Source: an uncultured Aquincola sp. (lineage in GTDB: Bacteria > Pseudomonadota > Gammaproteobacteria > Burkholderiales > Burkholderiaceae). Taken from it: 19,166 nt of DNA. This document shows positions 1 through 8,091 of this stretch, one piece after another (within the stretch, counting starts at the first letter, position 1; every line of letters starts with the position of its first letter). The notes beneath the pieces are model-generated. The model saw only the letters and a program-made list of their open reading frames with translations, did not search any database and had not been told where the DNA came from. The position numbers and the translations under genes were made by a program. Location: contig CAKZXL010000867.1 of assembly GCA_937883885.1 (NCBI GenBank), positions 1 through 19,166 on the forward strand, in the 5' to 3' direction.

Positions 1-881
1 CCGAAGAGGTGGTGAATGCCATCTGCGACCACCCCACCATCAAGGCCATCAGCTTCGTCGGCTCCACCCGCGTGGGCACCCATGTGTACCAGCGCGCGTC
101 GCTGGCCGGCAAGCGCGTGCAATGCATGATGGGCGCCAAGAACCACGCGGTGGTACTGCCCGATGCCCACCAGGAACAGACGCTGAACGCGCTGCTGGGC
201 GCGGCCTTCGGCGCCGCCGGCCAGCGCTGCATGGCGGTGTCGGTGGCGGTGCTGGTGGGCGCCGCGCGCGACTGGGTGCCCGCGCTGGTGGAAAAGGCCA
301 AGACCCTGAAGGTGGGCGCCGGCGATGCGGCCGGCACCGACGTGGGGCCGCTGATTTCCTGCGCCGCGAAAGACCGCGTGACGCGCCTGATCGGCCGCGG
401 CATCGAAGAAGGCGCGCGGCTGGCGCTGGACGGCCGCCAGCCCACGCTGGCCAGCGGCACGGCCGAAGGCAACTACGTGGGCCCCACCATCCTGGCCGGC
501 GTGAAGCCGGGCATGACGGTGTACGACGAAGAGATCTTCGGCCCGGTGCTGTGCCTGGCCGAAGCCGAGACGCTGGATGAAGCCATCGCGATGATCAATG
601 CCAACCCCAACGGCAACGGCACCGCGGTGTTCACCCAGTCGGGCGCGGCGGCGCGCAAGTTCCAGGAAGAGATCGACGTCGGCCAGGTGGGCATCAACGT
701 GCCCATTCCGGTGCCGGTGCCGCTGTTCTCGTTCAGCGGCTCGCGCGCTTCCAAGCTGGGCGACCTGGGGCCCTACGGCAAGCAGGTGGTGCTGTTCTAC
801 ACGCAGACCAAGACCGTCACCGCCCGCTGGTTCGACGACAACAGCACCGGCGGCGTCAACACCACCATCAGCCTGAAGTAA
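1..881 (+). CDS. mmsA: Methylmalonate-semialdehyde dehydrogenase (acylating), 5'-partial
   Basis: This gene encodes the C-terminal part of a CoA-acylating aldehyde dehydrogenase that oxidises methylmalonate semialdehyde to propionyl-CoA with NAD+, in the cytoplasm. The reading frame is already open at base 3 (Glu-Glu precedes the first GTG at 9), so the N-terminal NAD-binding half lies outside the window. Visible family features are the segment FVGSTRVG near the start, the [14 protein letters not shown] stretch typical of MmsA, the catalytic cysteine in GQRCMA (codon 228-230) and the EIFGPVL motif of the ALDH fold. The stop is TAA at 879-881. It is the first visible gene of the valine operon and lies 16 bases before the acyl-CoA dehydrogenase. 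Assignment to MmsA rather than a generic aldehyde dehydrogenase rests on these motifs and on the neighbours. Confidence 0.93.
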   Translation, partial: EEVVNAICDHPTIKAISFVGSTRVGTHVYQRASLAGKRVQCMMGAKNHAVVLPDAHQEQTLNALLGAAFGAAGQRCMAVSVAVLVGAARDWVPALVEKAKTLKVGAGDAAGTDVGPLISCAAKDRVTRLIGRGIEEGARLALDGRQPTLASGTAEGNYVGPTILAGVKPGMTVYDEEIFGPVLCLAEAETLDEAIAMINANPNGNGTAVFTQSGAAARKFQEEIDVGQVGINVPIPVPVPLFSFSGSRASKLGDLGPYGKQVVLFYTQTKTVTARWFDDNSTGGVNTTISLK

Positions 882-897
882 GCCGCCCGCCCCGGCC

Positions 898-2058
898 ATG
901 GACTTTGAACTGAACGACGACCAGCGCGCCTTCCAGCAGACGGCGCGCGACTTTGCGCAGCAGGCGATGGCGCCGCAGGCCGCGCACTGGGACGCCGAGG
1001 CCGTGTTCCCGGTGGACGTGCTGCGCCAGGCCGGCGAGCTGGGCTTCATGGGCCTGTATGCGCCCGAAACCAGCGGTGGCCTGGGCCTGACGCGGCTGGA
1101 CGCCACGCTGGTGTTCGAAGAGCTGGCCGCGGCCTGCCCTTCCACCGCTGCGTACATCACCATCCACAACATGGTGGCCTGGATGGTGGGCCGCTTTGCG
1201 CAGCCCGAGGCGGCGCAGCGCTTCGGCCCGCCGCTGGCGCGCGGCGAATGGCTGGGCTCTTACTGCCTGACCGAGCCCGGCGCAGGATCGGACGCTGCCT
1301 CGCTGCGCACCAGCGCCCGGCGTGACGGCGAGCACTACGTGCTCAGCGGCGGCAAGGCCTTCATCTCGGGCGCAGGCGCCACCGACGTGCTGGTGGTGAT
1401 GGCGCGCACCGGCGGGCCGGGTGCGGCCGGCATCTCGGCCTTCGTGGTGGACGCCCAGAGCGAAGGCATCCGCTACGGCCGCAAGGAAGAGAAGATGGGC
1501 TGGAACAGCCAGCCCACGCGGCAGATCGCCTTCGACGAGGTGCGGGTGCCGGCCAATCACCTGCTGGGCCAGGAAGGCGAAGGCTTCAAGATCGCGATGA
1601 AGGGCCTGGACGGCGGGCGCATCAACATCGGCACCTGCTCGGTGGGCGCGGCGCAGGCGGCGCTGAATGCCGCGCAGCGCTACCTGCGTGAGCGCCAACA
1701 GTTCGGCCGCCCACTGGCCGAGTTCCAGGCGTTGCAATTCAAGCTGGCCGACATGGCCACCGAGCTGGTGGCCGCGCGCCTGATGGTGCGGCTGGCCGCC
1801 AGCAAGCTGGACGCGGCCGACGCCGACGCCACCACCTACTGCGCGATGGCCAAGCGACTGGCCACCGACCTGGGCTTTCGGGTGTGCAACGAGGCGCTGC
1901 AGCTGCACGGCGGCTACGGCTACATCCGCGAATACCCGCTGGAGCGGCTGTTGCGCGATGCACGGGTCCACCAGATTCTGGAAGGCACCAACGAGATCAT
2001 GCGCGTCATCATTGCGCGCCGCATGCTCCAAGACGACGCCACCGACACCATCCGCTGA
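898..2058 (+). CDS. Acyl-CoA dehydrogenase, probably isobutyryl-CoA dehydrogenase
   Basis: A complete 386-residue FAD-dependent acyl-CoA dehydrogenase, the usual length for the family. It would oxidise isobutyryl-CoA to methacrylyl-CoA and pass electrons to electron-transfer flavoprotein. Visible signatures are the N-terminal helical domain (about 1-115), the substrate/FAD motif YCLTEPGAGSDAASL near residue 122, GGKAFISGAG just after it, and the C-terminal LHGGYGYIREYPLERLLRDA followed by EGTNEIMR. Glu362 of the EGT triplet is in the place of the catalytic base of medium- and short-chain enzymes. The start ATG at 898 follows mmsA by 16 bases; no strong Shine-Dalgarno sequence is visible, so translation may be coupled. 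Substrate specificity is inferred from the operon, not from residues; another short branched-chain acyl-CoA is possible. Confidence 0.92.
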   Translation: MDFELNDDQRAFQQTARDFAQQAMAPQAAHWDAEAVFPVDVLRQAGELGFMGLYAPETSGGLGLTRLDATLVFEELAAACPSTAAYITIHNMVAWMVGRFAQPEAAQRFGPPLARGEWLGSYCLTEPGAGSDAASLRTSARRDGEHYVLSGGKAFISGAGATDVLVVMARTGGPGAAGISAFVVDAQSEGIRYGRKEEKMGWNSQPTRQIAFDEVRVPANHLLGQEGEGFKIAMKGLDGGRINIGTCSVGAAQAALNAAQRYLRERQQFGRPLAEFQALQFKLADMATELVAARLMVRLAASKLDAADADATTYCAMAKRLATDLGFRVCNEALQLHGGYGYIREYPLERLLRDARVHQILEGTNEIMRVIIARRMLQDDATDTIR

Positions 2059-2064
2059 ACTTGT

Positions 2065-2859
2065 ATGGACAACCTGATGGACGACTTTGCCGGCCTGAAG
2101 CTGGAACGCCGCGGCCACACCGCCGTGGTGACGCTGCACAACCCCCCCGCCCACACCTGGACCGAAGACAGCCTGCAGGCGCTGACAAGGCTGGTCAAGC
2201 AGCTCGATGCCGAGCGCGACATCTACAGCCTGGTGATCACCGGCGACGGCGAGAAGTTCTTCTCCGCCGGCGCCGACCTGAAGCTGTTCGCCGATGGCGA
2301 CAAGGGCCGCGCCGCCACCATGGCGCACCGCTTCGGGCAAGCCTTCGAGACCCTGGCCGCCTTTCGCGGCGTGAGCATCGCCGCCATCAACGGCTATGCG
2401 ATGGGCGGCGGCCTGGAATGCGCGCTGGCCTGCGACCTGCGCGTGGCCGAAGAGCATGCGCAGATGGCGCTTCCCGAAGCCACCGTCGGCCTGCTGCCCT
2501 GTGCCGGCGGCACCCAGTGGCTGGCCTGGAACGTGGGCGAAAGCTGGGCCAAGCGCCTGGTGCTGCTGGGCGAGCGGGTGGACGCGGCCACCGCCCAGCG
2601 CATCGGCCTGGTCGATGAGGTGGTGCCCCGCGGCGGCGCGCTGCAACGTGCACTGGCCATGGCCGCGCAGGTGGAAAAGCAAAGCCCCACCAGCGTGACC
2701 GCCTGCAAGCGGCTGATCAACGGCGCGCGGCACCAGCCGCCGCAGCAGGTGCTGGTGGCCGAGCGCGAGGCCTTCGTGGCCCTGTTCGACAGCCAGGACC
2801 AACGCGAAGGCGTCAACGCCTTTTTGAACAAACGCCCACCGGAGTGGCGCAATGCCTGA
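2065..2859 (+). CDS. Enoyl-CoA hydratase (crotonase family), probable methacrylyl-CoA hydratase
   Basis: A 264-residue single-domain crotonase-fold protein. In this context it would hydrate methacrylyl-CoA to 3-hydroxyisobutyryl-CoA. The oxyanion-hole segments are visible as FFSAGADL (about residues 65-72) and NGYAMGGGLECALACD (about 109-124). Glu118 and Glu138 (in LPEATVG) are 20 residues apart, matching the catalytic glutamate pair of classical enoyl-CoA hydratases (Glu144/Glu164 in the rat enzyme), so hydratase activity is more likely than an isomerase or hydrolase role. The start is six bases after the dehydrogenase stop; ATG at 2065 is used, with a second in-frame ATG four codons later. 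The 3' end overlaps the next gene by eight bases, which suggests translational coupling. Confidence 0.9.
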   Translation: MDNLMDDFAGLKLERRGHTAVVTLHNPPAHTWTEDSLQALTRLVKQLDAERDIYSLVITGDGEKFFSAGADLKLFADGDKGRAATMAHRFGQAFETLAAFRGVSIAAINGYAMGGGLECALACDLRVAEEHAQMALPEATVGLLPCAGGTQWLAWNVGESWAKRLVLLGERVDAATAQRIGLVDEVVPRGGALQRALAMAAQVEKQSPTSVTACKRLINGARHQPPQQVLVAEREAFVALFDSQDQREGVNAFLNKRPPEWRNA

Positions 2860-4000
2860 CCTGGACACCATGACCACCGACGGCGTGGCGGTACGCGAGA
2901 TCACCACCGCCAGCGGCCACCGCATCGGCCATGCCACGCTCAACAGCACCGCCACGCTGAATGCGCTCAACCTGGCGATGGTCAAGCGCCTGGCTTCGGC
3001 CTTGGCCAGCTGGGCCGACGACGACGGCATCGTGGCCGTGCTGCTGGATGCGGCCGGCGACAAATCCTTTTGCGCCGGCGGCGACGTGGCCTCGCTGGCG
3101 CGCGAGATCCTCGCGCTGCGCCAGCAGGCGCCGGGCAGCGTGTCGCCGCTGACGCAAGCCTTCTTCGAGCATGAGTACCGGCTGGACCACCGGCTGCACA
3201 CCTATCCCAAGCCCGTCCTGGCCTGGGGTCACGGCATCGTGATGGGCGGCGGCATCGGGCTGCTGGTGGGCTGCTCGCACCGGGTGGTGACGCCCCGCAC
3301 CCGGCTGGCCATGCCCGAGGTGGCCATCGGCCTCTACCCCGACGTGGCCGGCAGCTGGTTCCTGCCGCGCATGCCGGGGCAGACCGGGCTGTTCCTGGCG
3401 CTCACCGGCGCTTCGGTGCATGCCAGCGATGCGCTGTTCCTGGGCCTGGCCGACTTCGTCGCCCGCCATGAAGACAAGGCCGCGCTGCTGGCCGCGATGG
3501 CCGAAGCGCCCTGGCGCGGCCGTTCAGAGGAAGACGGCGCGCTGCTGAGCCATTTGATCGAAGCGCTGGGCGCGCCCGATGAGCTGCCCCCTGCACCGGT
3601 GCGCACGCACCTGGACCTGATCAACCGCACGATCGGCCACGACCGGCTGGCTGATGTGGCGCCGCGGCTGCGCGCGCTGGCCGACCATGCGGAGCCCTGG
3701 CTGGCGCAGGCGGCGCAGGGCTTCATCAAGGGTTCGCCCAGTTCGGCGGCGGTGTCGTTCGAGCTGCTGCGCCGGGCCCGCACGATGTCGCTGGCCGAGG
3801 CGCTGCGGCTGGAATACGACCTGTCGCTGGGCTGCTGCGTGCACAACGACTTTGCCGAAGGCGTGCGCGCGCTGCTGATCGACAAGGACAAGAACCCGCG
3901 CTGGGACCCGCCCACGCTCGACCTGGTGTCGCCGGCCCATGTGCGGGCGCACTTCGAGCCGCGCCACAGAGGCCCGCACCCGCTGGCCGATCTTGTCTAG
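2852..4000 (+). CDS. 3-hydroxyisobutyryl-CoA hydrolase (enoyl-CoA hydratase/isomerase superfamily)
   Basis: A 382-residue crotonase-superfamily protein of the longer HIBCH type. It would hydrolyse 3-hydroxyisobutyryl-CoA to free 3-hydroxyisobutyrate, removing CoA before the next oxidation. Family hallmarks are SFCAGGDV (about 72-79), FFEHEYRLDHRLHTYPKP (about 104-121), GIVMGGGIGLLVGCSHRVVT (about 128-147) and AMPEVAIGLYPDVAGSWFLP. Glu156 and Asp164 are eight residues apart, as are the catalytic Glu169/Asp177 of the human enzyme. The extra C-terminal region after about 260, with FIKGSPSSAAVSFELLRRAR, is also typical of HIBCH and absent from simple hydratases. The ATG at 2852 overlaps the end of the hydratase gene. 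The stop codon TAG (3998-4000) sits inside a 14-bp palindrome. Confidence 0.92.
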   Translation: MPDLDTMTTDGVAVREITTASGHRIGHATLNSTATLNALNLAMVKRLASALASWADDDGIVAVLLDAAGDKSFCAGGDVASLAREILALRQQAPGSVSPLTQAFFEHEYRLDHRLHTYPKPVLAWGHGIVMGGGIGLLVGCSHRVVTPRTRLAMPEVAIGLYPDVAGSWFLPRMPGQTGLFLALTGASVHASDALFLGLADFVARHEDKAALLAAMAEAPWRGRSEEDGALLSHLIEALGAPDELPPAPVRTHLDLINRTIGHDRLADVAPRLRALADHAEPWLAQAAQGFIKGSPSSAAVSFELLRRARTMSLAEALRLEYDLSLGCCVHNDFAEGVRALLIDKDKNPRWDPPTLDLVSPAHVRAHFEPRHRGPHPLADLV

Positions 4001-4005
4001 ACAAG
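3992..4005. promoter_or_regulatory. 14-bp perfect palindrome at the hydrolase/mmsB junction
   Basis: The sequence CTTGTCTAGACAAG is its own reverse complement and covers the last codons and TAG stop of the hydrolase gene, 20 bases before the mmsB start. Its TTGT...ACAA arms resemble the half-site layout described for GntR/FadR-family operators, but no GntR regulator is in the window. It could be an internal operator for mmsB, a small RNA hairpin between cistrons, or chance. The mmsB ribosome-binding site (GAGGAG, 4011-4016) lies just downstream. Confidence 0.4.
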
Positions 4006-4024
4006 TTCACGAGGAGACAACCCC

Positions 4025-4930
4025 ATGAGCACGCAACGCATCGCCTTCATCGGCCTGGGCCACATGGGCGGCCCGATGGCGCTCAACCTGCACAAGGCCG
4101 GCCATGAGGTGGCGGCCTTCGACCTCAGCGCCGAGGCCTGCCAGCGCCATGCCGACCAGGGCCTGCGCATCGCGCCCTCGGCCACCGCGGCGGTGGAAGG
4201 TGCGCAGGTGGTGGTCAGCATGCTGCCGGCCAGCCGGCACGTGGAATCGCTGTTCCTGCCGCAAGGTCAAGCGCCCGGCCTGCTGGCCGCGCTGCCCGCC
4301 GGCACGCTGGTGATCGACAGCAGCACCATCGCGCCGGCCAGCGCCCGCAAGGTGGCTGACGCCGCCCAGGCGCGTGGCCTGGCGTTCCTCGATGCGCCGG
4401 TGTCGGGCGGCACCGCGGGCGCAGCGGCCGGCACCCTCACCTTCATGATCGGCGGCGACGCGGCCACGGTGGAGCGGGCCACGCCGCTGCTCAAGCACAT
4501 GGGCGCCAACCTGTTCCATTGCGGCGATGCCGGCGCCGGCCAGGCCACCAAGCTGTGCAACAACATGCTGCTGGCGGTGCTGATGATCGGCACCAGCGAG
4601 GCGCTGGCCCTGGGTAACGCGCTGGGGCTGGACGCCAAGGTGCTGTCGGAGGTGATGCGCCGCAGCTCGGGTGGCAACTGGGCGCTGGAAAAGTACAACC
4701 CCATGCCCGGCGTGATGGAAGCCGCCCCCGCCTCGCGCGGCTACACCGGCGGCTTCGGCACCGACCTGATGCTCAAGGACCTGGGCCTGGCGCTGGAAGC
4801 CGCCCTGGGCGCCAACGCCGCCGTGCCGCTGGGCGGCCTGGCCCGCCAGCTGTACGCCGCCCACAGCAAGGCCGGCCACGGCGGCGAAGACTTCTCCAGC
4901 ATCCTCAAGCTGCTGACGGGCGAGGGCTGA
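4025..4930 (+). CDS. mmsB: 3-hydroxyisobutyrate dehydrogenase
   Basis: A full-length 301-residue member of the beta-hydroxyacid dehydrogenase family. It oxidises 3-hydroxyisobutyrate to methylmalonate semialdehyde with NAD+, feeding MmsA. The N-terminal Rossmann motif is FIGLGHMGGPMALNL (residues 8-22). The substrate-binding signature DAPVSGGTAGAAAGTL spans about 123-138, and the catalytic lysine is Lys176 in GAGQATKLCNNM. The C-terminal KDLGLALEAA and HGGEDFSSI stretches also fit this family. Of the genes here it has one of the clearest ribosome-binding sites (GAGGAG, nine bases before the ATG). It closes the valine cluster and is followed by GC-rich hairpins. Tartronate semialdehyde reductase is a relative, but the neighbours make 3-hydroxyisobutyrate the better substrate. 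Confidence 0.95.
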   Translation: MSTQRIAFIGLGHMGGPMALNLHKAGHEVAAFDLSAEACQRHADQGLRIAPSATAAVEGAQVVVSMLPASRHVESLFLPQGQAPGLLAALPAGTLVIDSSTIAPASARKVADAAQARGLAFLDAPVSGGTAGAAAGTLTFMIGGDAATVERATPLLKHMGANLFHCGDAGAGQATKLCNNMLLAVLMIGTSEALALGNALGLDAKVLSEVMRRSSGGNWALEKYNPMPGVMEAAPASRGYTGGFGTDLMLKDLGLALEAALGANAAVPLGGLARQLYAAHSKAGHGGEDFSSILKLLTGEG

Positions 4931-4943
4931 TCACGCCCGGCTT

Positions 4944-4978
4944 GCTCCCCCTCGGGGAGCGGTCCGGGCGCAGCCCGG
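4944..4978. terminator. Two adjacent GC-rich stem-loops after mmsB
   Basis: The first hairpin has a perfect 7-bp stem GCTCCCC/GGGGAGC with loop CTC (4944-4960). The second has a 6-bp stem CCGGGC/GCCCGG with loop GCA (4964-4978), followed by a further G/C run to 4990. They lie between two convergent genes (mmsB and the AraC-type regulator), so a bidirectional terminator is the simplest reading. There is no clear T tract on either strand. A dispersed REP-like intergenic repeat is an alternative. Confidence 0.55.
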
Positions 4979-4994
4979 GCCTCGGGGGCCATCG

Positions 4995-5963
4995 TCAACC
5001 CAAACTTCGCGCTGCCCTGCGCAGCGCCTGCGGCGCCTGTCCATACAAGCGCACGAAGGCGCGGCGCATGCGCTCTTCGTCGCCGAAGCCGGTGGCGCGG
5101 GCCACCGCGGCCACGCTGCCGTCGCCGGCCTCGATGCGCAGGCGGGCCGCTTCGGCGCGGATGTGTTCCACCGCCTTGGCCGGCGTCTGCCCCGTCTCCG
5201 CGCGGAAGGCGCGGGCGAACTGTCGCGGGCTCAGGCAGGCCACGGCGGCCAGCTCGTCCACCGTCAGCGCCGTCGTCAGGTGGTCGCGGATGTGGGCCAG
5301 CACCGCGCGCATGCGCTCGCTGCCCGGCGCCAGCGCCAGCAGCGAAGAAAACTGCGACTGGCCGCCCGCGCGCCGGTGATAGACCACCATCTCGCCGGCC
5401 ACCGCCTGCGCCAGGGCGGCGCCGTGGTCTTCTTCCACCAGGGCCAGCGCCAGGTCGATGCCGGCGCTGATGCCGGCCGAGGTCCACACCGGCCCGTCGC
5501 GCAGGTAGATGCGGTCGGCCTCCACCCGCACCGCCGGGTGGCCTTGCTGCAGCGTGGCCGCATGCCGCCAGTGGGTGGTGGCGCGGCGGCCGTCCAGCAG
5601 GCCGGCGGCTGCCAGCGCGAAGGCGCCGGTGCACACGCTGGTGACGCGGCGGCGGCTGCGCGCCAAGCCTTGCAGCCAGGGCTGCAGCGCCAGCAGTTCG
5701 TCCGATGCCTGACCTTGGCGCAAAGGCGCGCCACCCGGCACCATCACGGTGTGGGGCGCCACGCCGGCCCAGGCCTCGGTGCTCACGGCCACGCCGGTGA
5801 TGCTGGCCACCGGCCCGCCGCGCCACGACACCGCCTGCACCGCGTAGCGCGGTGCGCGGCGCGCGGGGGCCATGCCGGCGGCCATCTGGAACACCGTCAT
5901 CGGGCCGGCCAGGTCCAGCAGCTCGAAGCCGTCGAAGGCCACGATGGCCACCTGACGTGTCAT
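4995..5963 (-). CDS. GlxA-family transcriptional regulator (DJ-1/PfpI domain plus AraC helix-turn-helix)
   Basis: A 322-residue regulator of the GlxA type. Residues about 4-190 form a DJ-1/PfpI (class I glutamine amidotransferase-like) domain: an initial VAIVAFDGFELLDLAGP strand-turn, VMVPGG near 73-78, and the nucleophile-elbow stretch SVCTGAFALAAAGLLDGR with Cys111, then TTHW at 129-132. Residues about 215-320 form an AraC-type DNA-binding domain with two helix-turn-helix units (TVDELAAVACLSPRQFARAF and VAAVARATGFGDEERMRRAF). The frame stays open far upstream, but ATG at 5963 is chosen because family homology begins there (MTRQVAIVAFDG). The ligand is unknown. The gene is divergent from the MFS transporter, 81 bases apart, so control of that transporter is a reasonable inference. 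It converges on mmsB and is unlikely to belong to that operon. Confidence 0.92.
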   Translation of the reverse strand: MTRQVAIVAFDGFELLDLAGPMTVFQMAAGMAPARRAPRYAVQAVSWRGGPVASITGVAVSTEAWAGVAPHTVMVPGGAPLRQGQASDELLALQPWLQGLARSRRRVTSVCTGAFALAAAGLLDGRRATTHWRHAATLQQGHPAVRVEADRIYLRDGPVWTSAGISAGIDLALALVEEDHGAALAQAVAGEMVVYHRRAGGQSQFSSLLALAPGSERMRAVLAHIRDHLTTALTVDELAAVACLSPRQFARAFRAETGQTPAKAVEHIRAEAARLRIEAGDGSVAAVARATGFGDEERMRRAFVRLYGQAPQALRRAARSLG

Positions 5964-5989
5964 GGCAGAAAGCGAGGGAAGTTTGTCAT

Positions 5990-6011
5990 TGCCGCCGCAG
6001 TGTGCGCGGCA
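5990..6011. promoter_or_regulatory. Inverted repeat in the regulator/MFS divergent promoter region
   Basis: TGCCGC (5990-5995) and GCGGCA (6006-6011) form a 6-bp inverted repeat with a 10-base spacer, in the 81-base gap between the divergent AraC-type regulator and the MFS gene. The position suits an operator for either gene. In DNA this GC-rich a 6-bp repeat is weak evidence, and no convincing -35/-10 pair was found beside it. Confidence 0.25.
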
Positions 6012-6044
6012 GCATGGGGGGCCGTCAACGCAGCCTGCCGCCCC

Positions 6045-7307
6045 ATGAGCACCCCCTCGCCGACCTGCTTGCCCACCACCCCGCCCCGCCGGGCCGACCA
6101 GCGCGACGCCCTGCTGCTGGCCGTGTGCCAGGCGCTGTACATCGCTGCCATTTCCATCGACCTCACGCTCACCGGGCTCACCGGCCAGCACCTGGCGCCC
6201 ACGCCGGTGCTGGCCACGCTGCCGTTTGCGCTCATCACCGTGGGCAGCGCGGTGGCCACCTGGTTCGCGGCGCAGCTGATCGAGCGGGCCGGCCGGCGCA
6301 CCGCCTTCCTGCTGGGCGCGGGCTGCGGTGCGGCCGGCGGGCTGGTGTCGGTATGGGCGGTGGTGCATCAGCACTTCTGGCTGTTCTGCGTGGGCACGGC
6401 AGCGGTGGGCGTGTTCCAGGCCTTTGCCCAGTACTACCGGCTGGCCGCGGCCGATGCCGCGCCCGAGCAGCACAAGGCCCGCGCGGTGTCGCGGGTGATG
6501 ACGGGCGGCGTGCTGGCCGCCTTTGCCGGCCCCGCCCTGGCCGCCTGGAGCCGCGACTGGCTGGCGCCTTCGGCCTATGCCGGCGCCTACCTGATGGTGG
6601 CGCTGCTGGCGGGCCTGTCGCTGCTGTTGCTGGCGCTGCTGTACCGCGGGGCCGATGCGCCGCCCACGGCCGCCACCCAGGCCGCCCACGCCCTGCCCGC
6701 CCGGCCGCTGCGCGAGGTGCTGCGCCAGCCGATCTTTGCCGCCGCGCTGGCCAACAACGTGGTGGCGGCGGTGGCCATGATGTTCGTGATGACGGCCGCG
6801 CCGCTGGCCGCGGTGGCCTGCGGCCATGCCATCGACGAGGGCGCGCGCATCATGCAGTGGCACTTGGTGGGCATGTACGGGCCCGCCTTCTTCGCGGGTG
6901 CCTTGATCGCCCGCTGGGGCCTGCCGCGGGTGCTGGCGCTGGGCATGGCGCTGTGCGCGGCCTGCTGCGCCATCGCCATGGGTTCGACCAGCCTGCGTGC
7001 GTTCGAGGTGGCGCTGCTGCTGCTGGGCATCGGCTGGAACTTCATGTTCGTGGGCGGCACCACCTTGCTCACGCGCAGCTACCGCCCGGCCGAGCGGGCG
7101 CGGGTGCAAGGCCTGGCCGAACTGCTGCGCCAGGCGCTGACGGCGCTGGCCACGCTGGGCGCCGGGCCGCTGCTGCAGGCGCTGGGCTGGGCCAGCCTGA
7201 ACGCGGCCACGTTGCCGCTGCTGGTGCTGGCCGCCGGCATGACGGGCTGGTGGGTGCTGGCCGAGCGGCGCGGCGCCGGCCATGGCGCAGCCGCCTCGGC
7301 CACCTGA
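6045..7307 (+). CDS. Major facilitator superfamily transporter
   Basis: A 420-residue polytopic inner-membrane protein with about twelve hydrophobic segments, the normal MFS length. After a short Pro/Thr-rich cytoplasmic N-terminus, the first membrane segment begins near DALLLAVCQALYIAAIS. The loop between segments 2 and 3 carries a motif-A-like ERAGRRTAFLLG, and the central cytoplasmic loop lies near ADAPPTAATQAAHALPARPL. The substrate cannot be read from the sequence. ATG 6045 (MSTPSP) is the chosen start: the same frame is open for hundreds of bases upstream, but that stretch is antisense to the regulator gene and has a low-complexity His/Arg/Gln composition. The gene is divergent from the GlxA-like regulator, its likely controller. 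It ends three bases before the stop of the convergent DUF2807 gene. Confidence 0.88.
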   Translation: MSTPSPTCLPTTPPRRADQRDALLLAVCQALYIAAISIDLTLTGLTGQHLAPTPVLATLPFALITVGSAVATWFAAQLIERAGRRTAFLLGAGCGAAGGLVSVWAVVHQHFWLFCVGTAAVGVFQAFAQYYRLAAADAAPEQHKARAVSRVMTGGVLAAFAGPALAAWSRDWLAPSAYAGAYLMVALLAGLSLLLLALLYRGADAPPTAATQAAHALPARPLREVLRQPIFAAALANNVVAAVAMMFVMTAAPLAAVACGHAIDEGARIMQWHLVGMYGPAFFAGALIARWGLPRVLALGMALCAACCAIAMGSTSLRAFEVALLLLGIGWNFMFVGGTTLLTRSYRPAERARVQGLAELLRQALTALATLGAGPLLQALGWASLNAATLPLLVLAAGMTGWWVLAERRGAGHGAAASAT

Positions 7308-7310
7308 CCG

Positions 7311-8033
7311 CTAGCGCTTGCCCAAGGCCCGCAGCGTGGCCTGCGCACCGATGGCCACCGTGGGCTGCACGCTGCCGTAGTACGAGACCACCGATGCACC
7401 GGCGATCGCCACGTTCAGCGATTGCCGCACCGACACGGTGGCATGCGACCGGCCGCCGCCTTGCACCATGGCTTCTTCCACGTCGAAGTCGGCGGCGTCC
7501 AGCCCGGCCCGGCCGCCCAGCTGCGCATTCAGCTCGCGGGTGCGGCCGGTCAGCAGCAGCTGGCTGCCGCCGCCCAGCGCCACGCGCAGGCGAGAGACGT
7601 GCAGCTGGCGCAGCGTCAAGGCGCTGGCGCCGCCGCCGGTGATGCTCAGCTCCCGCGCCGCCAGGCCATCGGTCGTCACCTGGGTGACGCCCGAAGCGGC
7701 CAGCGCCCGCAGCTGCCGCAGCGTGATCAGCACCTGCGCGGGCGGGCCTTCGATGCCGGGCTGGTCGACCACCTTCAAGGTGTCGTTCTCCACCTGCGTG
7801 CCGATCAGGGGCAGCTGGGCGGGCGTGGCGTCGACCACGATGGCGTCGGCGTCGCCCCGGCGGATCACCACCTTGGCGGCGGTGTTCAGTTCCACCCGGT
7901 CGAAGCCGCCCAGGTAGCGATGCTGCGGCTCGGCGCCCGCGGGTGTGGCCACGGCTGCCAGCACCGCCATCCACAGGCCGGCGGCCAGGGCGGCCGCCGG
8001 GTGGCGCAGGGTGGACGAATCAGACTCGGGCAT
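7311..8033 (-). CDS. DUF2807 (putative head GIN domain) secreted protein
   Basis: A 240-residue exported protein. Residues 1-34 form a signal peptide (hydrophobic core LAAGLWMAVLAAVA, likely cleavage after AGA at 34). The remainder is one DUF2807-like domain, beginning YLGGFDRVELNTAAKVVIRRG and continuing as short repeated beta strands with alternating Gly/Ser/Val (LGGGSQLLLTGR, VALGGG, GGRAGLDAADF), which fits a right-handed beta-solenoid. The family has no settled biochemical function; roles at the cell surface or envelope have been suggested. The frame opens at 8192, but ATG 8033 is chosen because the signal peptide follows it directly; the Shine-Dalgarno sequence is weak. It faces the MFS gene tail to tail and lies upstream-divergent from nothing obvious, so it is probably monocistronic. 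Confidence 0.85.
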   Translation of the reverse strand: MPESDSSTLRHPAAALAAGLWMAVLAAVATPAGAEPQHRYLGGFDRVELNTAAKVVIRRGDADAIVVDATPAQLPLIGTQVENDTLKVVDQPGIEGPPAQVLITLRQLRALAASGVTQVTTDGLAARELSITGGGASALTLRQLHVSRLRVALGGGSQLLLTGRTRELNAQLGGRAGLDAADFDVEEAMVQGGGRSHATVSVRQSLNVAIAGASVVSYYGSVQPTVAIGAQATLRALGKR

Positions 8034-8091
8034 GGGGGCCAACGGCGGGGACTGCAAGAGACCCCCGATATTGACAGGTTCCCGGGCCAGC

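Noticed and set aside
868..3201. A 777-codon minus-strand open frame antisense to the valine genes
   Set aside because: Its composition is low-complexity Arg/His/Gln/Gly with no recognisable domain, and it is antisense to three clear enzyme genes. Long antisense frames are common in DNA of this GC content.
5163..6044. An N-terminal extension of the MFS transporter of nearly 300 codons
   Set aside because: This part is antisense to the AraC-type regulator and has shadow-like composition. The membrane protein begins properly at ATG 6045.
5964..7283. A long N-terminal extension of the GlxA-like regulator
   Set aside because: The frame is open but antisense to the MFS gene. DJ-1 domain homology starts at the ATG at 5963.
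8071..8076. TTGACA as a plus-strand -35 element
   Set aside because: No plus-strand gene lies downstream and no -10 follows. It is between two minus-strand genes.
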